This document shows positions 39,823 to 48,475 of a stretch of 64,000 nt of DNA, in pieces. The DNA lies in assembly GCF_002835735.1 (NCBI RefSeq), contig NZ_PISD01000068.1, forward strand, positions 1 to 64,000, written 5' to 3'. Position 1 is the stretch's first letter. The number at the start of each line of letters is the position of its first letter. The DNA is from Cytobacillus horneckiae (GTDB lineage Bacteria > Bacillota > Bacilli > Bacillales > Cytobacillaceae). Position numbers and translations under genes: made by a program. The notes beneath the pieces were generated by a model. That model was not told where the DNA came from. It searched no databases and saw only the letters and a program-made list of their open reading frames with translations.

Positions 39823-40953
39823 ATGAAACATACTAAATTAATGCTCTTAATTGGATGTTTAATATTTGTTCTTACTGGCTGCTGGGATGAAAAGGAAATT
39901 GGACAAGTAAATTATGTAACAACGCTAGCTATTGATTACAAAGATGAAAATTATCTTATGTATGTTCAGCTTCTCGATTTTTCAAATGTCGCTAAACAGG
40001 AAACCGGGAAACCAAGCGCAGCTGTTCCTTTATATATTGGGAAAGGCAAAGGCCGCAACATTGATGATGCCATTTATGATCTATATCGAACCTCGCAGCA
40101 ATCGATAAATTGGGCACATATTGGCGCCATAATTTATTCTGAAGCTGTATTGAAAAAAGGATTACATGAAATCGGTCAAGCACTGCGAAAAAATGGAGAA
40201 TTCCGTTACACCCCATGGATGTTTGGAACAAAGGACCCGATTGAGGAAGTGCTTAGTGTTACAGGATTTTTTCAAATGCCGCCAATATACACAATCCTTT
40301 ATAAACCTACTGACACCTATTATATTTATTCGTATATCAGACCGTTAAGAATGCATAATTTTTCTGCACTTTTAAGTGAGCCAGGCAGCACTGTATTACT
40401 GCCATCCATTGCTATAGATGACAGTAAATGGACTGAAGCAAAAGTGAAGCCAAATCCAAAAGAAACACTTAAAATAGACGGTGTCTTTCCACTTTATGAC
40501 AGAAAATTAAAGGTATGGTTACCTTATGAAGAGCTTTCTGGCATTAGGTGGATGGATGCAAAAACTAAAAATACACCGGTAAATATAATAAAAGACGGTA
40601 AAATTAAGGGCACTGTTCGAATAACAAACCCATCTGCAAAGATTAAAGTATTGAAAGAAGCAGATAATTTTCAATTCAATTTTCATGTAAAAGCAGAAGG
40701 CACACTGACGAGTTTAGAGGAGTATCTTTCTGGAAGCCAAATTGAAAAAATAGTTATGGACCAAATCGAGAAGGAAATTAAAGACACTTATTTAAAAGGG
40801 CTTAAAAAAGACATCGATGTATTTAATTTAAAAAACACAATTTTTCATGAACGAGTTAAACCTAACGAACTGGATAAATACAAGCTAACTGCAGATTCTT
40901 TGCAAGATGTAATTGTTGATTTTCAGCTGGAGAGCAGGGGTGTTTATGAATAA
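39823..40953 (+). CDS. GerC-type germinant receptor lipoprotein (second operon)
   Basis: A 376-residue Ger(x)C lipoprotein with lipobox LTGC (Cys20) followed by the classic CWDEKEIGQVNYVTTLAIDY. The ATG directly follows the gerA stop codon, and the AGGGTGAT ribosome-binding site lies inside the end of gerA, so the two are tightly coupled. Ends the B-A-C operon. Confidence 0.92.
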   Translation: MKHTKLMLLIGCLIFVLTGCWDEKEIGQVNYVTTLAIDYKDENYLMYVQLLDFSNVAKQETGKPSAAVPLYIGKGKGRNIDDAIYDLYRTSQQSINWAHIGAIIYSEAVLKKGLHEIGQALRKNGEFRYTPWMFGTKDPIEEVLSVTGFFQMPPIYTILYKPTDTYYIYSYIRPLRMHNFSALLSEPGSTVLLPSIAIDDSKWTEAKVKPNPKETLKIDGVFPLYDRKLKVWLPYEELSGIRWMDAKTKNTPVNIIKDGKIKGTVRITNPSAKIKVLKEADNFQFNFHVKAEGTLTSLEEYLSGSQIEKIVMDQIEKEIKDTYLKGLKKDIDVFNLKNTIFHERVKPNELDKYKLTADSLQDVIVDFQLESRGVYE

Positions 40954-41292
40954 AGCTTGTTTTAAAACTGTTGTTATTAATGTATCTTGATGAAAAGTAG
41001 CCTATCAGCTGCAAAGTGCGTAATGAATTTTTTCTTCAGCTGCTTTTAGCCTTCTATGAAGTTTCTTTCGGTATTTGCAGGCATAAATGTTCAGCAGTCA
41101 TTATCCGTCAAACTGAATAGTGTTTTTATACCAATAGCATCGGATGTTACATGGATTTTTACATCTAATTTCAAAGGAGAGCAAAAGAAAATTTACCTGA
41201 CGGTTATAATCTAACTATCCATCAGGTAACAGTTCATCGCATTTAATCGATATTTTCACTAGCATCTAATGATTCAAATCTATCCTTATGAT
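40954..41292. other. Intergenic region between convergent gerC and dctM
   Basis: A long inverted repeat (TTACCTGA at 41196-41203, TCAGGTAA at 41222-41229) with a loose loop could be a weak terminator for either strand. The 10-mer TCAGGTAACA recurs at about 44236. A 50-codon plus-strand ORF near 41056 lacks a ribosome-binding site and I do not believe it. Confidence 0.35.
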
Positions 41293-42573
41293 TTAAAATC
41301 CAAATGTTCTTGGAATGATAAGAACGGCATCACTCCAATAGGTTATGACAAACAGCATAAATATTGCTACAGCAAGAAATGGGAGTGTAGCTTTAATCAA
41401 CCTTTCAAACTTGACTTCCGCAATCGAAGAAACGATAAAGAGTCCTGTGCCAACTGGAGGAGTGAGTAAGCCGATTGTTAAGTTAATACAAATGATTAGT
41501 CCAAAATGAATTGGATCAATCTCAAATGCAGTTATTAGAGGTAAAAATACAGGGGTTAATATGATTAATGCTGCTATACCATCTAAGAACATGCCAATAA
41601 TTAGTAGAGCAAGGTTCACCATCAATAGAAAAACAAATGGATTGTCGGAAATAGCCAGCATGGTATCTACAATCATCTGTGGAATTTGTTCAAATGCTAT
41701 CATCCATCCGAAAATATTGGCCATTGCAATTAAAAAAGTAACTGTTGCAGTATTTATTACCGTGCTGACAAATATTTTAGGGAATTTTTTTAGCTTTAAT
41801 TCTTTATAAAAGAATATCCCTACTATCAAAGCGATAAAGCAAGCTACTCCTGCAGATTCTGTTGCTGTAAAGACACCACTCAATATCCCAAAAATAATAG
41901 CTACTGGAACAAGTAAAGCTGGGATTACATTCCAAGTGTTTTTCAAAATTTCTTTAAATGTTGCCTTATTACTTTTGGGAAACTTCATCTTAAACCCATA
42001 GTAGCTGATTAATAACATAAAACCTATTCCAAATAGTATACCTGGAATAATGCCAGCCATAAATAATCCGCCGATTGATGTCCCTGATAAAGTTCCATAT
42101 ATGATAAATATCATACTTGGGGGAATGATTGGTGCAATAACAGAAGAACCAAGAGTTAAAGCAGAAGAAAACTCTCTTGAATATCCTTCCTTTTCCATTT
42201 CAGGCACCATCACTTTACTCATCATAGCAGCCTGGGCATTTGCCGATCCAAGAATCGATGCAAGAAACATATTAGAAATAACAGTTACATAGGCAAGTCC
42301 ACCTCGAACATGTCCGATTAGAACTCTAGAAAATCGGACCAATCTAGATGTAATCCCGCCTTCATTCATAATTTCTCCAGCCAGCATAAATAGAGGAATT
42401 GCTAACAATCCAAAATTTTCAAGACCTGAATATAGCCTTTGTGGGGTAGATTCAAGGAGAACAGGATCTCCAATGAGAACAAAGTACAAAACCGTAATCA
42501 TACCTAGCACGATTGAAATGGGAATGCCTAGTAACAATAATAAGGTAAATAACCCTATAATGACAAAAGTCAC
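41293..42573 (-). CDS. dctM: TRAP transporter large permease, DctM type
   Basis: A 426-residue membrane protein with about twelve helices and the DctM features GIPISIVLGM, AIPLFMLAGEIM, GSANAQAAMMSKVM, IIPPSMIFIIYG and LTPPVGTGLF. It couples sodium-driven uptake to the DctP binding protein. GTG at 42573 with GGAGG upstream is chosen because the frame before it continues in the sequence of DctQ; it overlaps the dctQ stop (GTGA), a typical coupled arrangement. Downstream end of the catabolic cluster; probably imports the aromatic acid. Confidence 0.92.
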   Translation of the reverse strand: MTFVIIGLFTLLLLLGIPISIVLGMITVLYFVLIGDPVLLESTPQRLYSGLENFGLLAIPLFMLAGEIMNEGGITSRLVRFSRVLIGHVRGGLAYVTVISNMFLASILGSANAQAAMMSKVMVPEMEKEGYSREFSSALTLGSSVIAPIIPPSMIFIIYGTLSGTSIGGLFMAGIIPGILFGIGFMLLISYYGFKMKFPKSNKATFKEILKNTWNVIPALLVPVAIIFGILSGVFTATESAGVACFIALIVGIFFYKELKLKKFPKIFVSTVINTATVTFLIAMANIFGWMIAFEQIPQMIVDTMLAISDNPFVFLLMVNLALLIIGMFLDGIAALIILTPVFLPLITAFEIDPIHFGLIICINLTIGLLTPPVGTGLFIVSSIAEVKFERLIKATLPFLAVAIFMLFVITYWSDAVLIIPRTFGF

Positions 42574-43051
42574 CTTGCTTCCTCCTTTTTTACTGAAAAT
42601 TGTGAAATGCGCACGAGTAAGTGGATCGTTGCAAAGGTTAGGCCAATTGGAACAGCGCTGTACGGAATCCACATCGGGAGAAGTAAGGAACTGGATTTTT
42701 GAGCAAGTACAGAGGGAAGAAAAATCCATTTATAACTAAAAAAAGAATGAATGCTAAGAAGGTGACCATACATAGTAGCTGAATAATAACAAGCATTTTC
42801 TTCATTCTTCCTGAAAATTTATCGATTAAAAATGACACAGATGCCTGGGAGTTATGTTTTAATCCCCAGCTTCCTCCTAAAAAAGTAATCCAAACTAGTA
42901 TAAAAATAGAAACTTCCCCAGCCCATGATAACGGATCGTTTAAAAAATATCGAAATGCGACAGAAAGAGTAATAATAATGAGCAAAGCTGCAATCAAAAT
43001 AATCATTAACCACTCCTCTACTTTCGTAATTACGTCGCTAATTCTTGTCAT
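42570..43051 (-). pseudogene. dctQ: TRAP small permease DctQ with a frameshift
   Basis: From ATG 43051 (GGAGGTGGGGA upstream) the sequence reads as DctQ: VEEWLMIILIAALLIIITL, NDPLSWAGEVSIFILVWITF, GLKHNSQASVSF. At about 42720, in an A5 run on the plus strand, the family sequence jumps frame and resumes as LPSVLAQKSSSLLLPMWIP, SAVPIGLTFATIHLLVR and ends at 42570 touching dctM. The original frame instead runs on for about 25 unrelated residues. Either a real frameshift has inactivated the transporter or one base was miscalled in the homopolymer. Confidence 0.85.
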
Positions 43052-43066
43052 CTATCCCCACCTCCT

Positions 43067-44092
43067 TTATTTACGAAATGTTTCAATAAATCTTTTAATT
43101 AGAGGAGAATTTTTGCTATATTTGTGGTCAAATTCTTTAATTTGGTCTTCAAATTCTTCTGACGGAATTTCATAAATGGTCATACCATTGTTAGTTAACT
43201 CATCTCTAAACTCCTGCTCTTGACCAGATCGTGTTGTCGTCGCGAAATCAATTGCTGCCTGCAGTGATTCATGAACAATCTTTTGATCTTCTTGTGATAA
43301 TCCATCAAATTTAGCTTCATTTGCTAGTACTACCGCTGGCCAAACCATATGATTGGTTACTGCACCGTATTTTGCTACCTCATAATACTTATTTGTAATC
43401 GTCGCATCCAAATCCATATCCATCCCATCAATCACACCCGTTTGCAGAGCAGCATATACATCAGGGAGGGGCAGCCCTTCAGGCGAGGCACCATTAGATT
43501 TATAGAAATCCTGCATTGGCGGACTTGGCGTTACACGTAATTTCAACCCATTCATATCGGATGGACTTTTGACCTCCTTATCTTTAAAAAGCATGACTCT
43601 TTGCCCGGCGAAAAGATAATCAAGTCCTTTTATACCCGTTCCTTCAACAGTCGCAAGCACTTCTTTGGCAACGTCTGTCTTTCGTGCTTCATTTGCTTCC
43701 TCAAGTGTTTTAAATCCATATGGCATAAACCATGCGGCAAATTCTGGCGCTCTTGAACTTAAATAAGCAGCAGTAATTAAACCGAAGTCAATAGAACCAC
43801 TTTCAATTTGTTGAACCATATCAGCTTCTGTGCCAAGCTGGCTTGCTGGATAAACTTCCAGCTTCATCCTTCCCTCTGAGCGGCTCTCTAGTTCTTCTCC
43901 AAACTTTTCTGAAGCTTGATGCCACATATGATCTGTAGGTGTAATGTGGGCAAGCTTAAATGTATGCTGTTTACCGCTATCTTCCGTCGTACTAGCAGCA
44001 GAGCTGCTTTCATTTCCATTTCCACATCCTGCCGCAAACAACAGCGCGGACATAATTGCACCGAAGTAAAAATATTTCACCTTTTTTTTCAT
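43067..44092 (-). CDS. dctP: TRAP transporter solute-binding lipoprotein, DctP type
   Basis: A 341-residue extracytoplasmic binding protein with a lipobox FAAGC (Cys23), then HTFKLAHITPTDHMWHQAS and, later, GLKLRVTPSPPMQDFYKSNGA, whose arginine normally salt-bridges a carboxylate ligand. It captures an organic acid for DctQM. First gene of the dctPQM unit, itself directly downstream of the ring-cleavage genes, so the ligand may be anthranilate or a related aromatic or aliphatic acid; this is inference. Confidence 0.9.
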   Translation of the reverse strand: MKKKVKYFYFGAIMSALLFAAGCGNGNESSSAASTTEDSGKQHTFKLAHITPTDHMWHQASEKFGEELESRSEGRMKLEVYPASQLGTEADMVQQIESGSIDFGLITAAYLSSRAPEFAAWFMPYGFKTLEEANEARKTDVAKEVLATVEGTGIKGLDYLFAGQRVMLFKDKEVKSPSDMNGLKLRVTPSPPMQDFYKSNGASPEGLPLPDVYAALQTGVIDGMDMDLDATITNKYYEVAKYGAVTNHMVWPAVVLANEAKFDGLSQEDQKIVHESLQAAIDFATTTRSGQEQEFRDELTNNGMTIYEIPSEEFEDQIKEFDHKYSKNSPLIKRFIETFRK

Positions 44093-44263
44093 TTAAGTTC
44101 TCCTTTATTCATTAAATTTTTTTCTATACCTTCAAAAGTTGGATTAAAAAGAGCTACACCATACAGTAATCGTGTTGAAAAGGTTTGTTTATCATATTTC
44201 AAATAATCTTAGGCATTTAAACCTTCATGATTATCAGGTAACATTGGTCAGTGAGTATTATTT

Positions 44264-44458
44264 TTAATCGGACTTCACTTCATCCTTTAATATTCCTCCT
44301 GTGCCCCAATTACTTTTTGGAACTTCATGTAAAAGCACTCGAACGTTTTCTAATGGTACATCTGCACTTTTGGCTGTAGCTTCAGAAACTTCACGAATAA
44401 TCTGTCTATTTTGCTCGGCAGTTCTCCCACTTAGTAAATGGACATGTACGATTGGCAT
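44264..44458 (-). CDS. 4-oxalocrotonate tautomerase family enzyme
   Basis: A 64-residue member of the 4-OT family with the catalytic N-terminal proline (MPIVHVHLLSGRT) exposed after Met removal and Arg near residue 12. It ketonises 2-hydroxymuconate to 4-oxalocrotonate, supplying the decarboxylase encoded next. AGGAGG precedes the start. It belongs to the lower meta-cleavage part of the cluster. Confidence 0.88.
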   Translation of the reverse strand: MPIVHVHLLSGRTAEQNRQIIREVSEATAKSADVPLENVRVLLHEVPKSNWGTGGILKDEVKSD

Positions 44459-44482
44459 AAAACACCTTCCTCCTGATTACTT

Positions 44483-45256
44483 CTATTCTCTAATTGTTAA
44501 TCTAAGTTTTCCTAGTTCTCCGTAATCCGCTACTACTACATCCCCAGATTGAACAGCTACTGCATCTGTTATTGCGCCTACAAGCACAACCATACCTGGC
44601 TTTACAGTTAACCCTTCTCTATTAATCATTTTTACTAGTTCTACAATTGAGTTTATTGGATGATCAAGAATAGCGGCTCCCGTTCCTTTTTTTTCTTTTC
44701 TCCCATTATGATAAAGAGAAACTGAAGCTTTTGCCCAATCAGTATGATAAGGTGAAAAACGTTGATTTCCGAGCAAAATTTTTGCAGAAGAGGCATTATC
44801 AGCTATTACGTCTGATAAGGTAAATGAAAAGTTTCTATAGCGACTATCTATAACTTCTAATGCAAGAAAAACACAATCAATAGCTGGCCAGACTTCATTA
44901 GCAGTAATATGATCTCCTTTTAACTCTTCTTTGATTAAAAAAGCAAACTCAGGTTCAACCCTTGGATGTATAAATTCCTTTACATTAATTACTTGGGTGG
45001 TTAATTCCATTGATTTTGTTAGCCGTCCGTAAATCGCTTCTCCCACACCCACTTGCTGTTGTTTTGCTTTGCTCGTTAAACCCATTTTCCATCCGATCAT
45101 TTTATTGTCCTCAGAAATCATGCTATCGATGCTTAATCGCTGAATTACATAGGCCTCTTCCACTGACAGTGATGGATAGGCTAAGGTAATCTTATCCATT
45201 TCCTGTCCTGTTTTTTGTGACTCTGCGACTTGTCTTGCTATTTGCATCAATGTCAT
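44483..45256 (-). CDS. 4-oxalocrotonate decarboxylase (DmpH/XylI/NbaG type)
   Basis: A 257-residue member of the fumarylacetoacetate-hydrolase-like hydratase/decarboxylase family. The segments IGWKMGLTSKAKQQQVGV, HPRVEPEFAFLI and DSRYRNFSFTLSDVIADN follow the decarboxylase branch rather than the hydratase branch. It decarboxylates 2-oxo-3-hexenedioate to 2-oxopent-4-enoate, in complex with the hydratase in known systems. Paralogous to the hydratase upstream. The first codons overlap the end of the aldolase remnant, so its ribosome-binding site lies in former coding sequence and is weak. Confidence 0.85.
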   Translation of the reverse strand: MTLMQIARQVAESQKTGQEMDKITLAYPSLSVEEAYVIQRLSIDSMISEDNKMIGWKMGLTSKAKQQQVGVGEAIYGRLTKSMELTTQVINVKEFIHPRVEPEFAFLIKEELKGDHITANEVWPAIDCVFLALEVIDSRYRNFSFTLSDVIADNASSAKILLGNQRFSPYHTDWAKASVSLYHNGRKEKKGTGAAILDHPINSIVELVKMINREGLTVKPGMVVLVGAITDAVAVQSGDVVVADYGELGKLRLTIRE

Positions 45257-45652
45257 TTGCTAGCACCATCTTTCCTAGCGGCAGTTGTTCTGCCACCTTA
45301 ATTATTGTTTCATACTGACCTCCAACAAATTTATGGCGGTCAGTTCCACTAATATATCTCTTGCATCTATCGTTATATTTTGACCTGCTTTATTTTCATG
45401 TTACAAAATAATAGAAAAACGGATTAACCTTTAGGCACTATTTCGTTGCATCTTTGGTAATTTAGTCTCTCCTACTTATTCTGCTAAATCTTGAAATTTG
45501 TGTATATCTATATTTGTCTTCATACCTAGGCGATCTAATGCCGACTTCTGTTAGCGTGTTTCCAGCAACTACACCAAGATAGCGGATTCGCTATTAGAGA
45601 ATTTGCAACAGTAAGCGCCATTATTTTTTTGCGCGCATGAACCTCAATTTCT
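45250..45652 (-). pseudogene. Remnant of 4-hydroxy-2-oxovalerate aldolase
   Basis: The 427-base gap between the hydratase and decarboxylase genes translates on the minus strand into scrambled pieces of the aldolase C-terminus: IEVHARKKIMALTVANSL, LGVVAGNTLTEV (normally GLGAGAGNTPTEV), ALDRLGMKTNIDIHKFQDLA, DARDILVEL, then DRHKFVGGQYETIIKVAEQL. Several frameshifts and stops break it and the N-terminal two thirds are missing. The order matches MhpE/DmpG/NbaI proteins from their metal-binding HAH region onward. This is the next enzyme of the pathway. Confidence 0.8.
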
Positions 45653-45683
45653 AAGCTAAAATTTAATAAAAGCACCACTTTTC

Positions 45684-46466
45684 CTATTTAAATTGAATCG
45701 ATACCGTTCCGAGAATAGCTCCAAAATCAGCTAAAAAATGATCTCCAGCCTTTGCTTCAACTGCAGCCGATAAAGCACCAGAAAGAATGACTTCTCCAGC
45801 CCTTAATCCTGTATCATATTCATGCAGTTTGTTTGCGAGCCAGGCAACACAAGTAGCCGGATTTCCAAGGACAGCATCACCTTTTCCTTTGTTCACTAGA
45901 CCATTATTTCTGTATAAACTCATTTGAATAGATGGAAGATCAATATTAGTCAATGAAACTTTATTTTCACCTAAAATATAAAATCCAGATGAAGCATTAT
46001 CTGCAACAGTATCTGGCAGCGTAATTTTCCAATTCAACACGCGGCTATCAACGATTTCAATTGAAGCTACTATATATTTCGTTGCTTCAAGCACATCTTC
46101 TACAGTCACATTCGGTCCAACCAAATCTCTCTTTAGAATAAACGCTATTTCAGCTTCTACCTTAGGTTGTATCGTATTACTAGTGGATACACATCCTTGA
46201 TTTGATACTTCCATTCCGTTTAATAATTGACCATAGTCCGGCTCATCGACTCCAAGGAGTTTCTGCATAGCTTCAGATGTTAGCCCAATTTTCTTACCTG
46301 TTACTTTCTGTCCAGAAGATACTTTCGTCTCGATCGTTTTTAGCTGAATTTGATAGGCAGCCTCTACATCTATATTAGGAACTATACTTGATGGTGCTTT
46401 TATACCTATTCCTGTCTTTTCTGCTTCAATAAACTTGGCCGACCAAGTTGAAATGTTGACGGTCAT
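45684..46466 (-). CDS. 2-oxopent-4-enoate hydratase (DmpE/MhpD/NbaH type)
   Basis: A 260-residue hydratase of the same family as the decarboxylase downstream, but with hydratase-branch features: KKIGLTSEAMQKLLGVDEPD, IQPKVEAEIAFILKRDL and ADNASSGFYILG. It adds water to 2-oxopent-4-enoate to give 4-hydroxy-2-oxovalerate. GGAAGGAAG precedes the ATG. The substrate of the aldolase, its product, now has no intact gene next door. Confidence 0.88.
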   Translation of the reverse strand: MTVNISTWSAKFIEAEKTGIGIKAPSSIVPNIDVEAAYQIQLKTIETKVSSGQKVTGKKIGLTSEAMQKLLGVDEPDYGQLLNGMEVSNQGCVSTSNTIQPKVEAEIAFILKRDLVGPNVTVEDVLEATKYIVASIEIVDSRVLNWKITLPDTVADNASSGFYILGENKVSLTNIDLPSIQMSLYRNNGLVNKGKGDAVLGNPATCVAWLANKLHEYDTGLRAGEVILSGALSAAVEAKAGDHFLADFGAILGTVSIQFK

Positions 46467-46484
46467 TCAGTTCGCTTCCTTCCT

Positions 46485-47960
46485 TTATAATTTTATAGTG
46501 ATGTTTGAGACTTCACTGTAAAATTCAAAGCTATGTGCTCCTCCCTCACGTCCAATTCCACTATGCTTCATACCGCCAAAAGGTGTACGCAAATCGCGTA
46601 AGTACCATGTATTCACCCAAATAATTCCGGCTTCTATAAGTGAAGCAACTCGATGGGCTCGTCTTAACTCGTTTGTCCAAATAGTTGCACCAAGACCGTA
46701 ATGCGTATCATTTGCTTGTTCGATGACCTCCTCCTCAGTATAAAACGGCATGACTGTTACAACCGGCCCGAAAATTTCCTCACGGACACAGCGCGAATAG
46801 CGATTCACTCCCGTTATTATTGTAGGTTCTATAAAATAGCCTTTTTCAAACTGCTCGGGTCGGCCTCCACCAGTTAATATCGTAGCGCCTTCTGATTTTG
46901 CTAATTCAATATAACGAATAACTTTTTCATAGTGATCTTTTCCAATCACTGCCCCAATATTTGTCTCTTCATTAAACGGGTCACCAATTTTCAAAGCTTT
47001 CGTTCGGTTAGTCAGTTTTTCAATGAATTCTTCGTACAACTCATTCTCAACATATATTCGAGAGCCACACAAGCATACCTCACCTTGATTCATAAAACTT
47101 GACTTTAATGTTGTTTCTATTACTTCTTCAAGATTTGCATCTGCAAATATAATATTAGGATTTTTACCGCCTAGTTCAAAAGAAACTTTTTTTAATGTCG
47201 GTGCGGCCGCTTTCATAATTTCTGTTCCTGTCTTTGTTTCTCCAGTAAAAGTAATGGCATCGACATCTGGATGTTCGCTTAAAGCGGCCCCTGCCGAATC
47301 TGCACCAAAGCCATGCACAAGATTAACCACTCCGTCAGGCAATCCCGCCTCTTTACATATTTCCATTAATTTTGTCGCTGTCATTGGTGTTAGTTCAGCA
47401 GGCTTCATGACGGTCGTATTGCCGGCTGCTAAACAAGGTGCGAGTTTCCAAGTCAATAATAGCAGTGGCAAGTTCCACGGATTAATCATACCGACAACTC
47501 CTACCGGCCTTCTAATAGAATAATGTAACGCGATATTGTCCTGATTATAAGATTCATTCCCTAATGTGGTAAGATAATCAGCAAAAAAATGGAAGTTATG
47601 TGCCGAGCGTTTAATATCCATTTCCAGCGCTAGGCTATACGGCTTGCCAGTATCTAGTGTTTCTAATACGGCTAGTTCTTCTTTTATTTCTAAAATTAAA
47701 TCGCCAATTTTCCGTAAAATCGTCGAACGTTTGTTATCGGTAAATGTTTTCCATGGCCCATTTAAAGCATTTCTGGCTGCTGAAACTGCTCTGTCCACTT
47801 CGGCTTTTCCGCCTTCAGCAACCAAGCCTATAATCTCTTCAGTAGCGGGATTTACATTGTTAAAGGTTTTTAGTTGGTCAGATTCGATAAACTCCCCATC
47901 GATGTAATGCTTACAATTAATAGCTTTAGATCTCCTATTTTCTTTACTTATCATTTTCAT
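46485..47960 (-). CDS. Aldehyde dehydrogenase, probably 2-aminomuconic semialdehyde dehydrogenase
   Basis: A 491-residue NAD-dependent ALDH with Asn in MINPWNLPLLL, Glu in FELGGKNPN and the catalytic Cys in NQGEVCLCGSR. The variant NQGEVC and FADYLTTLGNESY are seen in 2-hydroxy/2-aminomuconic semialdehyde dehydrogenases. In this cluster it would oxidise 2-aminomuconate-6-semialdehyde to 2-aminomuconate. ATG at 47960 is preferred to 47996 because GGGGAG lies ten bases upstream. Confidence 0.88.
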   Translation of the reverse strand: MKMISKENRRSKAINCKHYIDGEFIESDQLKTFNNVNPATEEIIGLVAEGGKAEVDRAVSAARNALNGPWKTFTDNKRSTILRKIGDLILEIKEELAVLETLDTGKPYSLALEMDIKRSAHNFHFFADYLTTLGNESYNQDNIALHYSIRRPVGVVGMINPWNLPLLLLTWKLAPCLAAGNTTVMKPAELTPMTATKLMEICKEAGLPDGVVNLVHGFGADSAGAALSEHPDVDAITFTGETKTGTEIMKAAAPTLKKVSFELGGKNPNIIFADANLEEVIETTLKSSFMNQGEVCLCGSRIYVENELYEEFIEKLTNRTKALKIGDPFNEETNIGAVIGKDHYEKVIRYIELAKSEGATILTGGGRPEQFEKGYFIEPTIITGVNRYSRCVREEIFGPVVTVMPFYTEEEVIEQANDTHYGLGATIWTNELRRAHRVASLIEAGIIWVNTWYLRDLRTPFGGMKHSGIGREGGAHSFEFYSEVSNITIKL

Positions 47961-48010
47961 AGAAATACATCTCCCCTTATCAACCTTGGACGGCAAAACT
48001 CGCCGTCCAA

Positions 48011-48472
48011 TTAATCTTCAACTTCTACAATCATCTCGATTTCAATTGCTGTATTATTAGGGAGCTGAGCCATTCCGACTGCCGATCGAGCATGCTTTCC
48101 CTTTTCTCCGAAAACATCAACTAAAAGATCTGATGCACCATTCATTACTTTAGGATGATCGATAAAATCTGGAGCAGAATTTACCATACCTAAAATCTTC
48201 ACTATTTGTTTAACTTTTGATAACTGACCCAGCTCTTCTTTTAATACACATAAAAGATTAATGACTGATTGTCTCGCTGCTAAATAGCCTTCCTCCAAAT
48301 TTATTTCCGCTCCAAGCTTACCGTGATACTGGTCGACTCCTTGTCCAGACGTATATATTAAGTTTCCTGTACGTACAAAGCTGACATAGTTTCCGACAGA
48401 CTTTCTTGGATGTAAAAGCGTAATGCCCAGCTCTTCAAGTTTAGCTTCCGGTGTCTTGACTTGATTTTGCAT
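48011..48472 (-). CDS. RidA/YjgF-family protein, probable 2-aminomuconate deaminase
   Basis: A 153-residue RidA-fold protein of the NbaF/AmnD branch: VSFVRTGNLIYTSGQGVD, AARQSVINLLCVLKEELG, VFGEKGKHARSAVGMAQLP. AmnD/NbaF enzymes deaminate 2-aminomuconate to 4-oxalocrotonate and ammonia, and this place between the dehydrogenase and the decarboxylase genes fits. The generic imine-deaminase role of RidA is the alternative. Only three bases after the ACMSD gene. Confidence 0.85.
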   Translation of the reverse strand: MQNQVKTPEAKLEELGITLLHPRKSVGNYVSFVRTGNLIYTSGQGVDQYHGKLGAEINLEEGYLAARQSVINLLCVLKEELGQLSKVKQIVKILGMVNSAPDFIDHPKVMNGASDLLVDVFGEKGKHARSAVGMAQLPNNTAIEIEMIVEVED

Positions 48473-48475
48473 ACC

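Noticed and set aside
41056-41215. About 50-codon plus-strand ORF after gerC
   Set aside because: It has no ribosome-binding site and no recognisable composition; it lies across an inverted repeat.
42574-42729. N-terminal extension of DctM
   Set aside because: This stretch is the third frame of dctQ; the GTG at 42573 has GGAGG upstream and begins the DctM family sequence.
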